Origin: Thioalkalivibrio sp.
GTDB lineage: Bacteria; Pseudomonadota; Gammaproteobacteria; Ectothiorhodospirales; Ectothiorhodospiraceae
Direction of reading: 5' to 3'
Assembly (NCBI GenBank): GCA_007120575.1
Contig: SKNJ01000302.1
Location: 1 to 15,737 of the forward strand
DNA length: 15,737 nt
In this document: piece by piece, positions 7,558-14,831 of the stretch
How positions within the stretch are numbered: the first letter of the stretch is position 1
Layout of the letters: every line of letters starts with the position of its first letter
Made by a program: the position numbers and the translations under genes
Notes under the pieces: model-generated
What the model saw: only the letters and a program-made list of their open reading frames with translations
Told to the model about the DNA's origin: nothing
The model's database searches: none

Positions 7558-8250
7558 TCAGCGTCCCGGCTGGTCGCCCCACAGCAGCTTGTGCAACTGG
7601 AGCTGAAACCGTACCGGCAGACGCTCGGCGACGATCCAGTCGGCCAGCTGGCGCGGCTCCAGTTCACCGAATACCGGCGAGAACAGCACCTCGACCTCCG
7701 GTTCCAGATTCATGCCCGCCAGGGTATCGCGTGCCCAGTCGAAATCGGCCCGGTCCGCCAGCACGAACTTCAATTGATCGCCGGGCCCAAGACAGGCGAG
7801 ATTGGCCCCGCGATTGCGCCCGGCCTCTCCGGAGCCCGGTGCCTTCCAGTCCATCACGATACTGACACGTGGATCCACGCCCACCAGATCCATCGCCCCG
7901 CCCGTCTCCAGCGAGACACACAGTCCGGCGTCGCAAAGCGCGCGCAACAAGACCGAGCAGCCCGGCTGGGCCAGGGGCTCGCCTCCGGTAACACAGACGT
8001 GCCGAACCCCGCTGCCCCGGAGCCAGGTCAGGCAATCCCCGACGGTCGTGGACTCGCCGCCGTCGAAGGCATAGGCGGTGTCGCACCAGCGGCAGCGCAG
8101 CGGGCAACCGGTCAGGCGCACGAATGCCGTCGGCCACCCCACCTGGGCAGCCTCGCCCTGCAGGGACACGAACATCTCGGAAATGCGCAGGCGGGTGGCT
8201 GCCTGCTCCTCGGGCCCCGGTGCTGCCGGGATGGTGCGGGCCGTGGCCAT
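7558..8250 (-). CDS. queE: QueE, 7-carboxy-7-deazaguanine synthase (radical SAM)
   Basis: QueE rearranges 6-carboxy-tetrahydropterin to 7-carboxy-7-deazaguanine using S-adenosylmethionine and a 4Fe-4S cluster. The product has 230 residues. The family core [12 protein letters not shown] is followed by the radical-SAM cysteines Cys49, Cys53 and Cys56 in CX3CX2C, then the SAM-binding VTGGEP. About 20 residues precede the core (rich in Ala, Pro and Glu), more than usual, but no better internal start is visible. The ATG shares its A with the cpoB TAA stop (TAATG) and has no clear Shine-Dalgarno, which suggests re-initiation by ribosomes finishing cpoB. The substrate-making enzymes QueD and FolE are not in the window. 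Confidence 0.95.
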   Translation of the reverse strand: MATARTIPAAPGPEEQAATRLRISEMFVSLQGEAAQVGWPTAFVRLTGCPLRCRWCDTAYAFDGGESTTVGDCLTWLRGSGVRHVCVTGGEPLAQPGCSVLLRALCDAGLCVSLETGGAMDLVGVDPRVSIVMDWKAPGSGEAGRNRGANLACLGPGDQLKFVLADRADFDWARDTLAGMNLEPEVEVLFSPVFGELEPRQLADWIVAERLPVRFQLQLHKLLWGDQPGR

Positions 8251-9071
8251 TACTGCGCGTCGATGCGTCGCAGACGCTCCCGCGCCAGGCGGTCCAGGGT
8301 GGTCCCGCCGAAATCCGCGCGCACCGCCTCCAGGGCCGCCCGCGCAGCCTCGAAGTCGCCCAGCTCGTAATGCGAATAGCCGATCTTCAGCAATGCGTCG
8401 CCACTCTTGTCGCTGTCCGGAAACTGCTCGCGCAGGCGTTCGAAATCCTCCAGTGCGGCCTCGAAATCGCCGGTGGCGTATTTTGCCTCGCCCAGCCAGT
8501 ACCAGGCATTGGCGGCATAGTCGCTATCCGGGTGGTTCTCGATGAAACGCTCCAGCCGAGTCATGGCCTGGCCGTAATCGCCGTCCATCAGGCGATCGAA
8601 TGCCTCCTGGTAGGCGGCCTGTTCGTCCGCTTCCGGAAGATCGAAATCGACCACCTCCGCCGGTGGACGTGACAGCGCCGCCGCGTCGCCCGCCTCCATG
8701 CGCGCGAGTCGCTCGTCGAGATTGCGGAACTGGTCACGCTGGCGAGCGTTCAGCCGATCCAGGTCACGCCCCAGTTCGTGCTGCAAGGTCTCCACGTCAC
8801 CGCGCAGCGCACGCATATCGCGGCGTAGCGAGTCGACCTCCTGCAACAGCTCGGTCAGCGCACTGGCGTCCAGCGCGCGCTCGACACGATCAAGGCGGCG
8901 CTCGATCTGCTGCACCTGGTGCTGAGTCGCAAGTGCCCCATCCTGGGCCGGGAGAGTCAGCGGCAGCGCCGCGAGCGTCCCCCCCAGCAGCGCCAGGGCC
9001 ACGACCTTGCCACCAAAAGCGGACGCCCCCGAGGGGGCGTCCGGCGTACCTGCCTGCTGTCTGCGTCGCAT
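8250..9071 (-). CDS. cpoB: CpoB (YbgF), Tol-Pal periplasmic coordinator with TPR repeats
   Basis: CpoB is a periplasmic protein that binds TolA and links outer-membrane constriction to septal peptidoglycan synthesis. The product has 273 residues. A signal peptide has an unusually long polar n-region (about 22 residues) before the hydrophobic stretch VVALALLGGTLAALPLTL, with likely cleavage near residues 42-48. A coiled-coil region (about 50-120) for trimerisation follows. Three tetratricopeptide-like repeats at about 150-265 begin around QAAYQEAFDRLMDGDYGQA, with later repeats around AWYWLGEAKYATGDFEAAL and ALLKIGYSHYELGDFEAA. ATG 9071 has an excellent AGGAG 5 bases upstream, 14 bases after the pal stop. 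A strong hairpin lies inside codons 10-18. Confidence 0.93.
   Translation of the reverse strand: MRRRQQAGTPDAPSGASAFGGKVVALALLGGTLAALPLTLPAQDGALATQHQVQQIERRLDRVERALDASALTELLQEVDSLRRDMRALRGDVETLQHELGRDLDRLNARQRDQFRNLDERLARMEAGDAAALSRPPAEVVDFDLPEADEQAAYQEAFDRLMDGDYGQAMTRLERFIENHPDSDYAANAWYWLGEAKYATGDFEAALEDFERLREQFPDSDKSGDALLKIGYSHYELGDFEAARAALEAVRADFGGTTLDRLARERLRRIDAQ
9015..9043 (-). terminator. Terminator-like hairpin inside the 5' end of cpoB
   Basis: On the minus strand CGGACGCCCCC (9043-9033) pairs perfectly with GGGGGCGTCCG (9030-9020), an 11-bp inverted repeat with two central bases. It is followed directly by CTTTTGG. It spans cpoB codons 10-18, all within the polar start of the signal peptide. 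Stem and T run are visible; whether RNA polymerase stops here or translation prevents it is unknown. Confidence 0.5.
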
Positions 9072-9085
9072 CGCGACTCCTGCTG

Positions 9086-9646
9086 TCAGCGCCGGGATTC
9101 GTATACCAGCTCGACCCGGCGATTCTTGGCCCAGGCCTCCTCGTTCTGTTCGAAGGCGACCGGCATTTCTTCACCATAACTGATCACCTCGATCTGTTCA
9201 TCCGAGGCACCGTTCAGGTTCAGCACGCGCCGCACCGCTTGCGCCCGACGCTCGCCCAGAGCCAGATTGTACTCGCGGGTACCACGTTCGTCGGTATGAC
9301 CTTCCAGACGCAGGCGCGCCCCACCATTCTGCGCAAGATAGGCCGCATGCGCCTCAAGCATCGGCATGAACTCGGGCTTGATCTCGTCGCGGTCGAAATC
9401 GAAATACACCAGGCGCTCGGCCAGCGGGCTTTCGGGGTCATCCAGCGCGGCGGCGTCGAAGCGGCGGTCACGCCCCAGGCCCCGCGCCTCGGCCGCCTCG
9501 CGCTCGGCGCGCGCCTGTGCCTCGGCCGCGGCCGCTTCGCGCTCGGCGGCGCGTTCGGCATCCTCGGCGTCCCGGGTCGGCGTGGCGCAGGCCGACAGTG
9601 CGCCAACCACCACAACTACAAAAGCCCAGCGAAAAAGATTGTTCAT
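9086..9646 (-). CDS. pal: Pal, peptidoglycan-associated outer-membrane lipoprotein
   Basis: Pal is anchored in the outer membrane by lipid and binds diaminopimelate in peptidoglycan, keeping the outer membrane attached and helping it constrict at division. The 186-residue protein starts with a lipoprotein signal ending LSAC (Cys20). There is no Asp after the Cys, consistent with sorting to the outer membrane. Residues about 26-56 are an Ala/Glu/Arg-rich, probably helical linker. The OmpA-like domain (about 78-186) includes [10 protein letters not shown] and the peptidoglycan-binding GHTDERG at 116-122. The open frame reaches 9760, but ATG 9646 is chosen because it begins the signal peptide; GTG 9649 just before it cannot be excluded. 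It is 91 bases downstream of tolB. Confidence 0.96.
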   Translation of the reverse strand: MNNLFRWAFVVVVVGALSACATPTRDAEDAERAAEREAAAAEAQARAEREAAEARGLGRDRRFDAAALDDPESPLAERLVYFDFDRDEIKPEFMPMLEAHAAYLAQNGGARLRLEGHTDERGTREYNLALGERRAQAVRRVLNLNGASDEQIEVISYGEEMPVAFEQNEEAWAKNRRVELVYESRR

Positions 9647-9737
9647 CACTTCATTTCCCTCTGATGACGATGGATTGAATACTCTTCGAAAATTCTTCCC
9701 GCGACACGCGCGTGACACCCTCCGATGGTCGGCAGGA

Positions 9738-11045
9738 TCACTGGGCTGGTGACCGGTCAAGCGGCGACCAGGCCGGCTCGCGCACCTCGCCGTCCCGCGC
9801 GGTCAGGCGCTGATGTACCCGCCCGTCGCGGCTGACCGAGCCCAGCACGCCGCGCGAGCCATCCATCATCGCATACAGGATCATGCTGCCGTTTGGCGCA
9901 AAACTGGGGGACTCCGCATCGCGACCCTCGGTCAGCCGCGTGGTCCGCCGGTCGTCCAGATCCAGACGCACGAGCTGGAACCCGCCATCGCCACCATGCA
10001 CGTACACCAGCGAGCGGCCATCCGGGGCCACGGTCGCGGCTGCTGCATAGGCGCTCTCGAAGGTCAGACGCCGGGGACTGCCGCCACCCTGCACCGGGAG
10101 CGAGTAAATCTGCGGTGCTCCGGCGCGATCGGAGGTGAAGTAGAGCGTCTCGCCATCCGGGGACCAGGCCGGTTCGGTCTCGATCGCCCGCGTTCGCGTG
10201 ATCTGGCGCAGATCACCAGTCTCAAGATCCATCAGATAGATATTCGGGGCCCCGTCATGCGACAGGCTCAGGGCCAATTGCCGACCATCCGGAGACCAGG
10301 CCGGGGCACTGTTGATGCCACCAAAGCTGGCCACGCGTACACGCTCGCCGGTTTCGACATTCTGCCGGAAGACCTCCGAGCGGCGGTTCTCGAACGAGAC
10401 GTACGCCAGTTCGCGGCCATCCGGGGACCATTCCGGCGACATCACCGGCTGATCCGAACGGAACAGGGTGCGCGGATTGGCGCCGTCGGAATCCGCGACC
10501 TCCAGGCTGAAACGCCGGGCATCCCCGTGGCGCTCGACGGCGACGAACGCGATGCGCGCGCTGAATGCGCCGGGATCGCCGGTAATCGCCTCGTAGATGA
10601 TGTCGGAGACGCGATGCGCGCCGCGCCGCAGCATGTCCTCCGGCACCGGGATGCGCCAGCCGCCCAGGCGCTCCTCCGCCAGGATGTCGAACAAATGGAA
10701 CTCGACCACCACCGCGTCGTCGTCGCGCAGACGCTTGGAGCCGATGACCAGGTATTCCATGCCCGCCTGCATCCACGGCTCGGCGATAAAGTCGGCGGGG
10801 CTCGAAGGGGCGCGCGGCAAACCGTCCTGCCCGGCGTTGAACAGTCCGCTGCGATTCAGGTTCGCGGTCAGGATCGCGTCGACCCGCTCGGGCGGAGCGC
10901 CCTCGCCCTCCCACGCAAACGGTGCCACCGCCACCGGAATCGCGCCAACCACGCCTTCGGTGACGGTGACCTCCAGGACGGCCTGGGCGTGTGCGGACCA
11001 CAACAGGGTCAGGCCCAGCAGCATCCGGAACATCAGTCGTTGCAT
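9738..11045 (-). CDS. tolB: TolB, periplasmic beta-propeller of the Tol-Pal system
   Basis: TolB is a periplasmic protein that binds Pal and releases it when TolA engages TolB's N-terminus. The product has 435 residues (430 in E. coli). The signal peptide is [20 protein letters not shown], cleaved near residues 20-22. An N-terminal alpha/beta domain reaches about residue 165. A six-bladed propeller follows, with repeated WSPDG motifs ([24 protein letters not shown]) and degenerate copies VAPDG and FAPNG. The open frame runs 53 codons further upstream, into tolA, but the signal peptide fixes the start at ATG 11045. The gap to tolA is 34 bases; the ribosome-binding site is weak. Confidence 0.97.
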   Translation of the reverse strand: MQRLMFRMLLGLTLLWSAHAQAVLEVTVTEGVVGAIPVAVAPFAWEGEGAPPERVDAILTANLNRSGLFNAGQDGLPRAPSSPADFIAEPWMQAGMEYLVIGSKRLRDDDAVVVEFHLFDILAEERLGGWRIPVPEDMLRRGAHRVSDIIYEAITGDPGAFSARIAFVAVERHGDARRFSLEVADSDGANPRTLFRSDQPVMSPEWSPDGRELAYVSFENRRSEVFRQNVETGERVRVASFGGINSAPAWSPDGRQLALSLSHDGAPNIYLMDLETGDLRQITRTRAIETEPAWSPDGETLYFTSDRAGAPQIYSLPVQGGGSPRRLTFESAYAAAATVAPDGRSLVYVHGGDGGFQLVRLDLDDRRTTRLTEGRDAESPSFAPNGSMILYAMMDGSRGVLGSVSRDGRVHQRLTARDGEVREPAWSPLDRSPAQ

Positions 11046-11079
11046 CTTCAATCCCGCGTCGCGATAAGTGATAGAGCGC

Positions 11080-12069
11080 TCAATCCGGTTCGAACCGAAT
11101 ACGGATACCGCCGCGCACGGCGTCGGCGTCCGGCGGCTGGGGCAGCGAGGACAGACGCTCCATGGTCTGTTGCACGGATTCGCAGAAACGGCTGCCGCCG
11201 GCACAGCTCTCGATATCGTAGTGAATGATACGCCCCGTCTCGTTCACACGCACGAGAACGATGGCACGGTCCGAAGAATCCATCTCGGCGGGTTGACGCC
11301 AGCGCCGTTGCACCACCGATTGCACCTGCGACCGCCATTGGTCGATCGCGCTTTCCAGCTCAGCTTGCTGCCGGGCGGCCTCGCGGCGGGCCGCGGCCTC
11401 GGCCATGCGCTGGCGCTCCGCCTCCATCTGCTCGCGCATGCGCTGCGCCTCCAGTTCGCGCTCCTGCTCGGCGCGCCGTTCGGCCTCCTCGCGCTCGCGG
11501 CGCTCGCGTTCCTCGCGGGCGCGGCGTTCCGCCTCCTCGCGCGCCTGACGCTCGGCCTCCTCGCGTTCACGCCGTTCCCGCTCCAGACGCTCGGCCTCGC
11601 GGCGAGCCTGTTCCGCCGCCTCGCGTTCGGCCTCGGCACGGGCACGTTCCTCGGCGATGCGGGCCGCCTCGGCCTCGGCCTCGCGCCGGGCACGCTCGGC
11701 GGCCTCGATCGCCTCCTGGCGGGCCCTTTCCTCGGCCTCCCGGCGCTGCTGCTCCGCAAGCCGCCGGCGCTCTTCCTCCTGCCGCGCCCGCTCCTCGGCG
11801 CGCCGCTGTTCCTCTTCCTGGCGCAGGGCCTCGGCAATCCGCTCCTGTTCCACCACCTCGCGTTCGTGCTCGATCCGATCGAAGGTCTCGGCATCCACCG
11901 CGACTGCGTCGATCACCTCCACGTCGTCGCGCACCGCGATCTCCACCGCCGCCTGGGTGGACGACGAGGGCACCAGACTCACGTTGATCAGCAACGCCAC
12001 GAACAGCACCCCGTGCAGCACAAGCACGAGGATCAGGGTGACCGGATGGCGGCGAAGCAGCTCGAACAC
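11080..12069 (-). CDS. tolA: TolA, energy-transducing bridge of the Tol-Pal system
   Basis: TolA spans the periplasm, using proton-motive force from TolQR to act on TolB and Pal. The 329-residue product (421 in E. coli) has one N-terminal membrane helix at about residues 9-32 (LILVLVLHGVLFVALLINV) with conserved His19. A long Glu/Arg/Ala-rich helical domain II covers about 70-240. The C-terminal domain III, for TolB and colicin/phage-type ligands, contains a Cys pair in SCAGGSRFC. Domain II is shorter than in E. coli, explaining the length. The start is GTG at 12069: the only upstream in-frame codons are three after the tolR stop, and none is ATG. No strong Shine-Dalgarno is seen, so coupling to tolR is likely. 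Confidence 0.95.
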   Translation of the reverse strand: MFELLRRHPVTLILVLVLHGVLFVALLINVSLVPSSSTQAAVEIAVRDDVEVIDAVAVDAETFDRIEHEREVVEQERIAEALRQEEEQRRAEERARQEEERRRLAEQQRREAEERARQEAIEAAERARREAEAEAARIAEERARAEAEREAAEQARREAERLERERREREEAERQAREEAERRAREERERREREEAERRAEQERELEAQRMREQMEAERQRMAEAAARREAARQQAELESAIDQWRSQVQSVVQRRWRQPAEMDSSDRAIVLVRVNETGRIIHYDIESCAGGSRFCESVQQTMERLSSLPQPPDADAVRGGIRIRFEPD

Positions 12070-12078
12070 GAGGATCGA

Positions 12079-12531
12079 TCAGTCGGCGGGGTCGCGCGGC
12101 GGCTCCGTGATCAGCCCGACCCGGCCGCCACCCGCCCGCTGCAACGCGATCATCGCGTCAATCACCCGCCCGTAGTCGACATGGCGATCCCCGCGCACAT
12201 AGGTCTGCGTCCCGGGCTGCGCCGCCAGGAACTCGCGCACGATCTCGGTGAGTTCCTGCGGCGCCAGCGGTTCGTTCACGTACGGTCCCTGGTTCAGGCT
12301 CATGGCTCCACCCGCATCCACCGTGACCACCAGCGGCTCGGCCGCCTGCTGTTCCTCCTCCAGCGCCTCCGCCTCGGCCTCCGGCAGGTCCACCTCTACG
12401 CCTTGCTGGAGCATCGGCGCCGTGATCATGAAGATGATCAGCAGTACCAGCATCACGTCGATGAACGGCACGACGTTGATCTGGGACATCGGCCGCCGCA
12501 GGCGGCGACTGTTGCGACGCGACTCGGCCAT
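12079..12531 (-). CDS. tolR: TolR, proton-channel subunit of the Tol-Pal motor
   Basis: TolR is an ExbD-like inner-membrane protein that forms the proton channel with TolQ. The 150-residue product has a short basic cytoplasmic tail and one membrane helix at about 19-38 (NVVPFIDVMLVLLIIFMI). The essential helix aspartate is Asp25 (Asp23 in E. coli). A periplasmic domain of about 100 residues follows. It starts 3 bases after the tolQ stop without a clear ribosome-binding site, pointing to translational coupling. Its TGA stop is in the same frame as tolA. Confidence 0.97.
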   Translation of the reverse strand: MAESRRNSRRLRRPMSQINVVPFIDVMLVLLIIFMITAPMLQQGVEVDLPEAEAEALEEEQQAAEPLVVTVDAGGAMSLNQGPYVNEPLAPQELTEIVREFLAAQPGTQTYVRGDRHVDYGRVIDAMIALQRAGGGRVGLITEPPRDPAD

Positions 12532-12534
12532 GAC

Positions 12535-13227
12535 TCAGACCGTGGCCTCGGCCACCGATTCGCTCGACCGGGGCTGGCTCTGGCGGTTCAGCAGCGCGAC
12601 GAATTCGTCGCTGAAGTTCTCCATGCGGGTTGCGATCCGGTCTACGTCGCCGGCAAAGCGGTTGTAGGCGATCACCGCCGGGATTGCCGCGAACAGGCCC
12701 AGCGCGGTCGCAATCAGGGCCTCGGCGATCCCGGGTGCCACCATTGCCAGGGTGGCCTGCTGCACCCCGGACAGTCCGAGAAATGCATGCATGATGCCCC
12801 AGACCGTCCCGAACAGGCCGATATAAGGGCTGGTGGACCCGACCGTGGCGAGGAACTGGAGGTAACGCTCCATCTCGTCGGTCTCGCGCGCAATCGCGAC
12901 CCGCATCGCGCGGTACGCCGGCTCGCCGGGCGCCATGCCGTGCTGGCGCGCGCGCAGGAATTCCTTGAAGCCGGACGAGAACACGTGCTCCATTCCCGAC
13001 ATCTCGGACTTGCGCCGAACCCCCTCATACAGATGCGACAGATCGGCCCCCGACCAGAATCGCTCCTCGAAATCGTCACCAGCGCGCTGCGCCGCCTTCA
13101 GCGACCGCGCCTTGACCACGATCGCGACCCAGGAGAGTACCGAGGCGATCACCAGGATCAGCATGACCAGCTGCACGATCAGGCTCGCGTCCATGATCAG
13201 CTGGTACATCGAAAAGTCGACTGTCAC
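12535..13227 (-). CDS. tolQ: TolQ, proton-channel subunit of the Tol-Pal motor
   Basis: TolQ is the ExbB/MotA-like inner-membrane subunit that forms the pentameric stator around TolR. With the GTG start at 13227 the protein has 230 residues, the same as E. coli TolQ, and begins (M)TVDFSMYQLIMDASLIVQLVM. The first membrane helix lies at about 12-37. Two more are visible around SPYIGLFGTVWGIMHAFLGL and ALIATALGLFAAIPAVIAY, separated from the first by a large cytoplasmic loop. The frame is open upstream into ybgC (to 13380), but only the GTG gives the family N-terminus and it has GGGAG 8 bases before. The gap to ybgC is 14 bases. Confidence 0.96.
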   Translation of the reverse strand: MTVDFSMYQLIMDASLIVQLVMLILVIASVLSWVAIVVKARSLKAAQRAGDDFEERFWSGADLSHLYEGVRRKSEMSGMEHVFSSGFKEFLRARQHGMAPGEPAYRAMRVAIARETDEMERYLQFLATVGSTSPYIGLFGTVWGIMHAFLGLSGVQQATLAMVAPGIAEALIATALGLFAAIPAVIAYNRFAGDVDRIATRMENFSDEFVALLNRQSQPRSSESVAEATV

Positions 13228-13235
13228 TTGCCCAT

Positions 13236-13240
13236 CTCCC
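13236..13240 (-). promoter_or_regulatory. Ribosome-binding site deciding the tolQ GTG start
   Basis: GGGAG on the minus strand, 8 bases before GTG 13227. An ATG immediately after it is out of frame and closes after three codons. This supports the GTG start. Confidence 0.6.
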
Positions 13241-13241
13241 G

Positions 13242-13691
13242 TTACCCCGTTGCGTTCATGTCCGCGGCGGCCCGCACCGCCTGTCGTACCGGCTCCGGCA
13301 GCGCGGCGGGCACGAACCGGTGGATATCGACACAGGCCACGCCGACCCGCCCGGTCGCCAGCACTTCCTGCTGACGCCACACCGCCTGGTCGAATTCCAG
13401 GCTGACCCGCCGCGGCGGCTCCGGCGCACAGGTCACCTCCAGCACGTCATTGAAACGCGCGGCCCGCCGCAACTCCAGGCTGAAACGGCGCACCGCGAAC
13501 ACGATCCCGTATTCCTCGCGCAGCCGGTCCTGCTCGAAACCCAGCGCGCGCAGCCACTCCGTCCGGGCGCGTTCCATGAATTTCACGTAGTTCGCGTGAT
13601 ACACCACGCCCCCGGCATCGGTGTCCTCGTAGTACACCCGCACCGGCCAGGCGAACCGCGCACCCGAAACGGTCGCGGCGGTTTCGCTCAT
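13242..13691 (-). CDS. ybgC: YbgC, hotdog-fold acyl-CoA thioesterase of the tol-pal operon
   Basis: YbgC hydrolyses acyl-CoA or acyl-ACP thioesters at the cytoplasmic side; it usually opens the tol-pal operon and has been linked to phospholipid metabolism. The 149-residue product is of usual size. The signature [16 protein letters not shown] holds the probable catalytic Asp25, and [12 protein letters not shown] is typical of the hotdog core helix. The ATG at 13691 overlaps the ruvB stop as ATGA, suggesting coupled translation with ruvB. It precedes tolQ by 14 bases. Confidence 0.95.
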   Translation of the reverse strand: MSETAATVSGARFAWPVRVYYEDTDAGGVVYHANYVKFMERARTEWLRALGFEQDRLREEYGIVFAVRRFSLELRRAARFNDVLEVTCAPEPPRRVSLEFDQAVWRQQEVLATGRVGVACVDIHRFVPAALPEPVRQAVRAAADMNATG

Positions 13692-14731
13692 GCGCCGCCC
13701 CCGCCGCCCGGGACCGGGGTCAGCAGGTCCGCGTCGCCCAACCCGCCGGGGCCGAACATAGCCAGGCTGCGCCGGGTCGCCAGGCGCCCGCGCGGGGTGC
13801 GCTGCAGATAGCCCTGCTGGATCAGGAACGGTTCCACCACGTCCTCGAGCGTCCCGCGATCCTCGTTCAGGGCGGTCGCCAGGCTCTCCACGCCCACCGG
13901 CCCCCCATCGAACTTCTCCACCAGCACCTCGAGCAGGCGCCGATCCTGGGCATCCAGGCCGGAGGCGTCGATCGCCAGCAGATCCAGCGCCTGCGCCGCG
14001 ACCTCCGGGGTGATTACACCCTGAGCGCGGACCTCCGCGAAGTCCCGCACCCGCCGCAACAGGCGATTAGCCAGCCGCGGCGTACCGCGTCCGCGGCGCG
14101 CGATCTCCGCCGCGCCCTCGGGCTCGATGCCAACCTGAAGCAGGCCGGCGGCCCGGGTCACGATATGTGTCAGATCCGCGACCGAGTAATGTTCCAGACG
14201 CTGCACGATCCCGAACCGGTCACGCAACGGCGCCGACAGCAGTCCGGCGCGTGTGGTCGCGCCCACCAGCGTGAACGGTGGCAGGTCCACCTTGATCGAG
14301 CGCGCCGCTGGTCCCTCGCCAATCACGATGTCGAGCTGACCATCCTCCAGCGCCGGATACAGGATCTCCTCCACCACCGTCGGCAGACGGTGAATCTCGT
14401 CGACAAACAGGACGTCGCGCGGTTCCAGCGCGGTCAGGATCGCGGCCAGGTCGCCGGCGCGCTCCAGCACCGGCCCGGAGGTCTGGCGCAACCCCACCCC
14501 GAGCTCGTTGGCCACGATATGCGCCAGGGTGGTCTTGCCCAGCCCCGGCGGGCCGGCCACCAGGGTATGATCGAGTGCCTCGCCACGGCCACGCGCGGCA
14601 TCAATGAACAGGCCGAGCTGCTCGACCACCCGCGGCTGCCCGGTGTAGTCCGTCAGGCGCCGGGGCCGCAGGCTCACCTCGGCCCGCGTCTCCTCCGACT
14701 GACTCTGCATATCCACCAGGCGCGATTCCAT
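13688..14731 (-). CDS. ruvB: RuvB, Holliday-junction branch-migration motor
   Basis: RuvB is the hexameric AAA+ DNA motor that, guided by RuvA, drives branch migration for resolution by RuvC. The product has 347 residues (336 in E. coli). Walker A GPPGLGKT is at 60-67, Walker B Asp111-Glu112 in LFVDEIHR, sensor 1 in GATTRAG, and the arginine-finger region in LRDRFGI. A C-terminal winged-helix domain ends in a Gly-rich tail. The open frame extends 41 codons upstream to 14854, but those residues do not look like RuvB. ATG 14731 is preferred; Met8 at 14710 is a possible alternative. ruvA and ruvC are not directly upstream; a sugar epimerase is. Confidence 0.96.
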   Translation of the reverse strand: MESRLVDMQSQSEETRAEVSLRPRRLTDYTGQPRVVEQLGLFIDAARGRGEALDHTLVAGPPGLGKTTLAHIVANELGVGLRQTSGPVLERAGDLAAILTALEPRDVLFVDEIHRLPTVVEEILYPALEDGQLDIVIGEGPAARSIKVDLPPFTLVGATTRAGLLSAPLRDRFGIVQRLEHYSVADLTHIVTRAAGLLQVGIEPEGAAEIARRGRGTPRLANRLLRRVRDFAEVRAQGVITPEVAAQALDLLAIDASGLDAQDRRLLEVLVEKFDGGPVGVESLATALNEDRGTLEDVVEPFLIQQGYLQRTPRGRLATRRSLAMFGPGGLGDADLLTPVPGGGGGA

Positions 14732-14751
14732 AGCCCCGCAGTATGCATCCC

Positions 14752-14757
14752 TGTCAA
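14752..14757 (-). promoter_or_regulatory. Candidate -35 element upstream of ruvB
   Basis: A perfect TTGACA on the minus strand, about 20 bases before the ruvB ATG. No good -10 is seen at 16-18 bases; the nearest candidates (GGCTAT, CTATGG) overlap the start codon. If functional, it would give a leaderless ruvB message or one starting at Met8. Confidence 0.25.
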
Positions 14758-14831
14758 ACGTGTTTACAGCCCCGTTCTGTGACACAAGGCGTGCCAGCCC
14801 CTCGGGACGGGTATAGTGGCGGGGCTTTTGC

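Noticed and set aside
9647..9760. Upstream-extended start for pal
   Set aside because: The extra 38 codons are polar and would bury the lipoprotein signal peptide; the lipobox is placed correctly only from 9646 (or GTG 9649).
10150..10440. Three near-identical stretches around CCATCCGG and GACCA as DNA repeats
   Set aside because: They encode the WSPDG motifs of successive TolB propeller blades and reflect protein repeats, not mobile or regulatory DNA.
11360..11870. Repetitive CCTCG/GCG-rich tract that could be taken for a tandem or CRISPR-like repeat
   Set aside because: The periodicity comes from Glu/Arg/Ala codons of the TolA helical domain II. There are no identical repeats with regular unique spacers.
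12069..12081. tolR TGA in the same frame as tolA, as a possible stop-codon readthrough giving a TolR-TolA fusion
   Set aside because: Sharing a frame has a one-in-three chance. A fusion would run from TolR's periplasmic end into TolA's cytoplasmic start, which does not fit the topology. No recoding signal is visible.
11068..13374. Plus-strand open frame of 768 codons opposite tolA, tolR and tolQ
   Set aside because: It is antisense to three well-recognised genes. Its Leu/His/Arg-rich translation is what GC-rich codon bias gives in the opposite frame, and it shows no recognisable domain or ribosome-binding site.
13228..13380. Upstream-extended start for tolQ
   Set aside because: The extension lies inside ybgC in another frame and has Gly/Arg-rich shadow composition. 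GTG 13227 gives the exact family length and has a ribosome-binding site.
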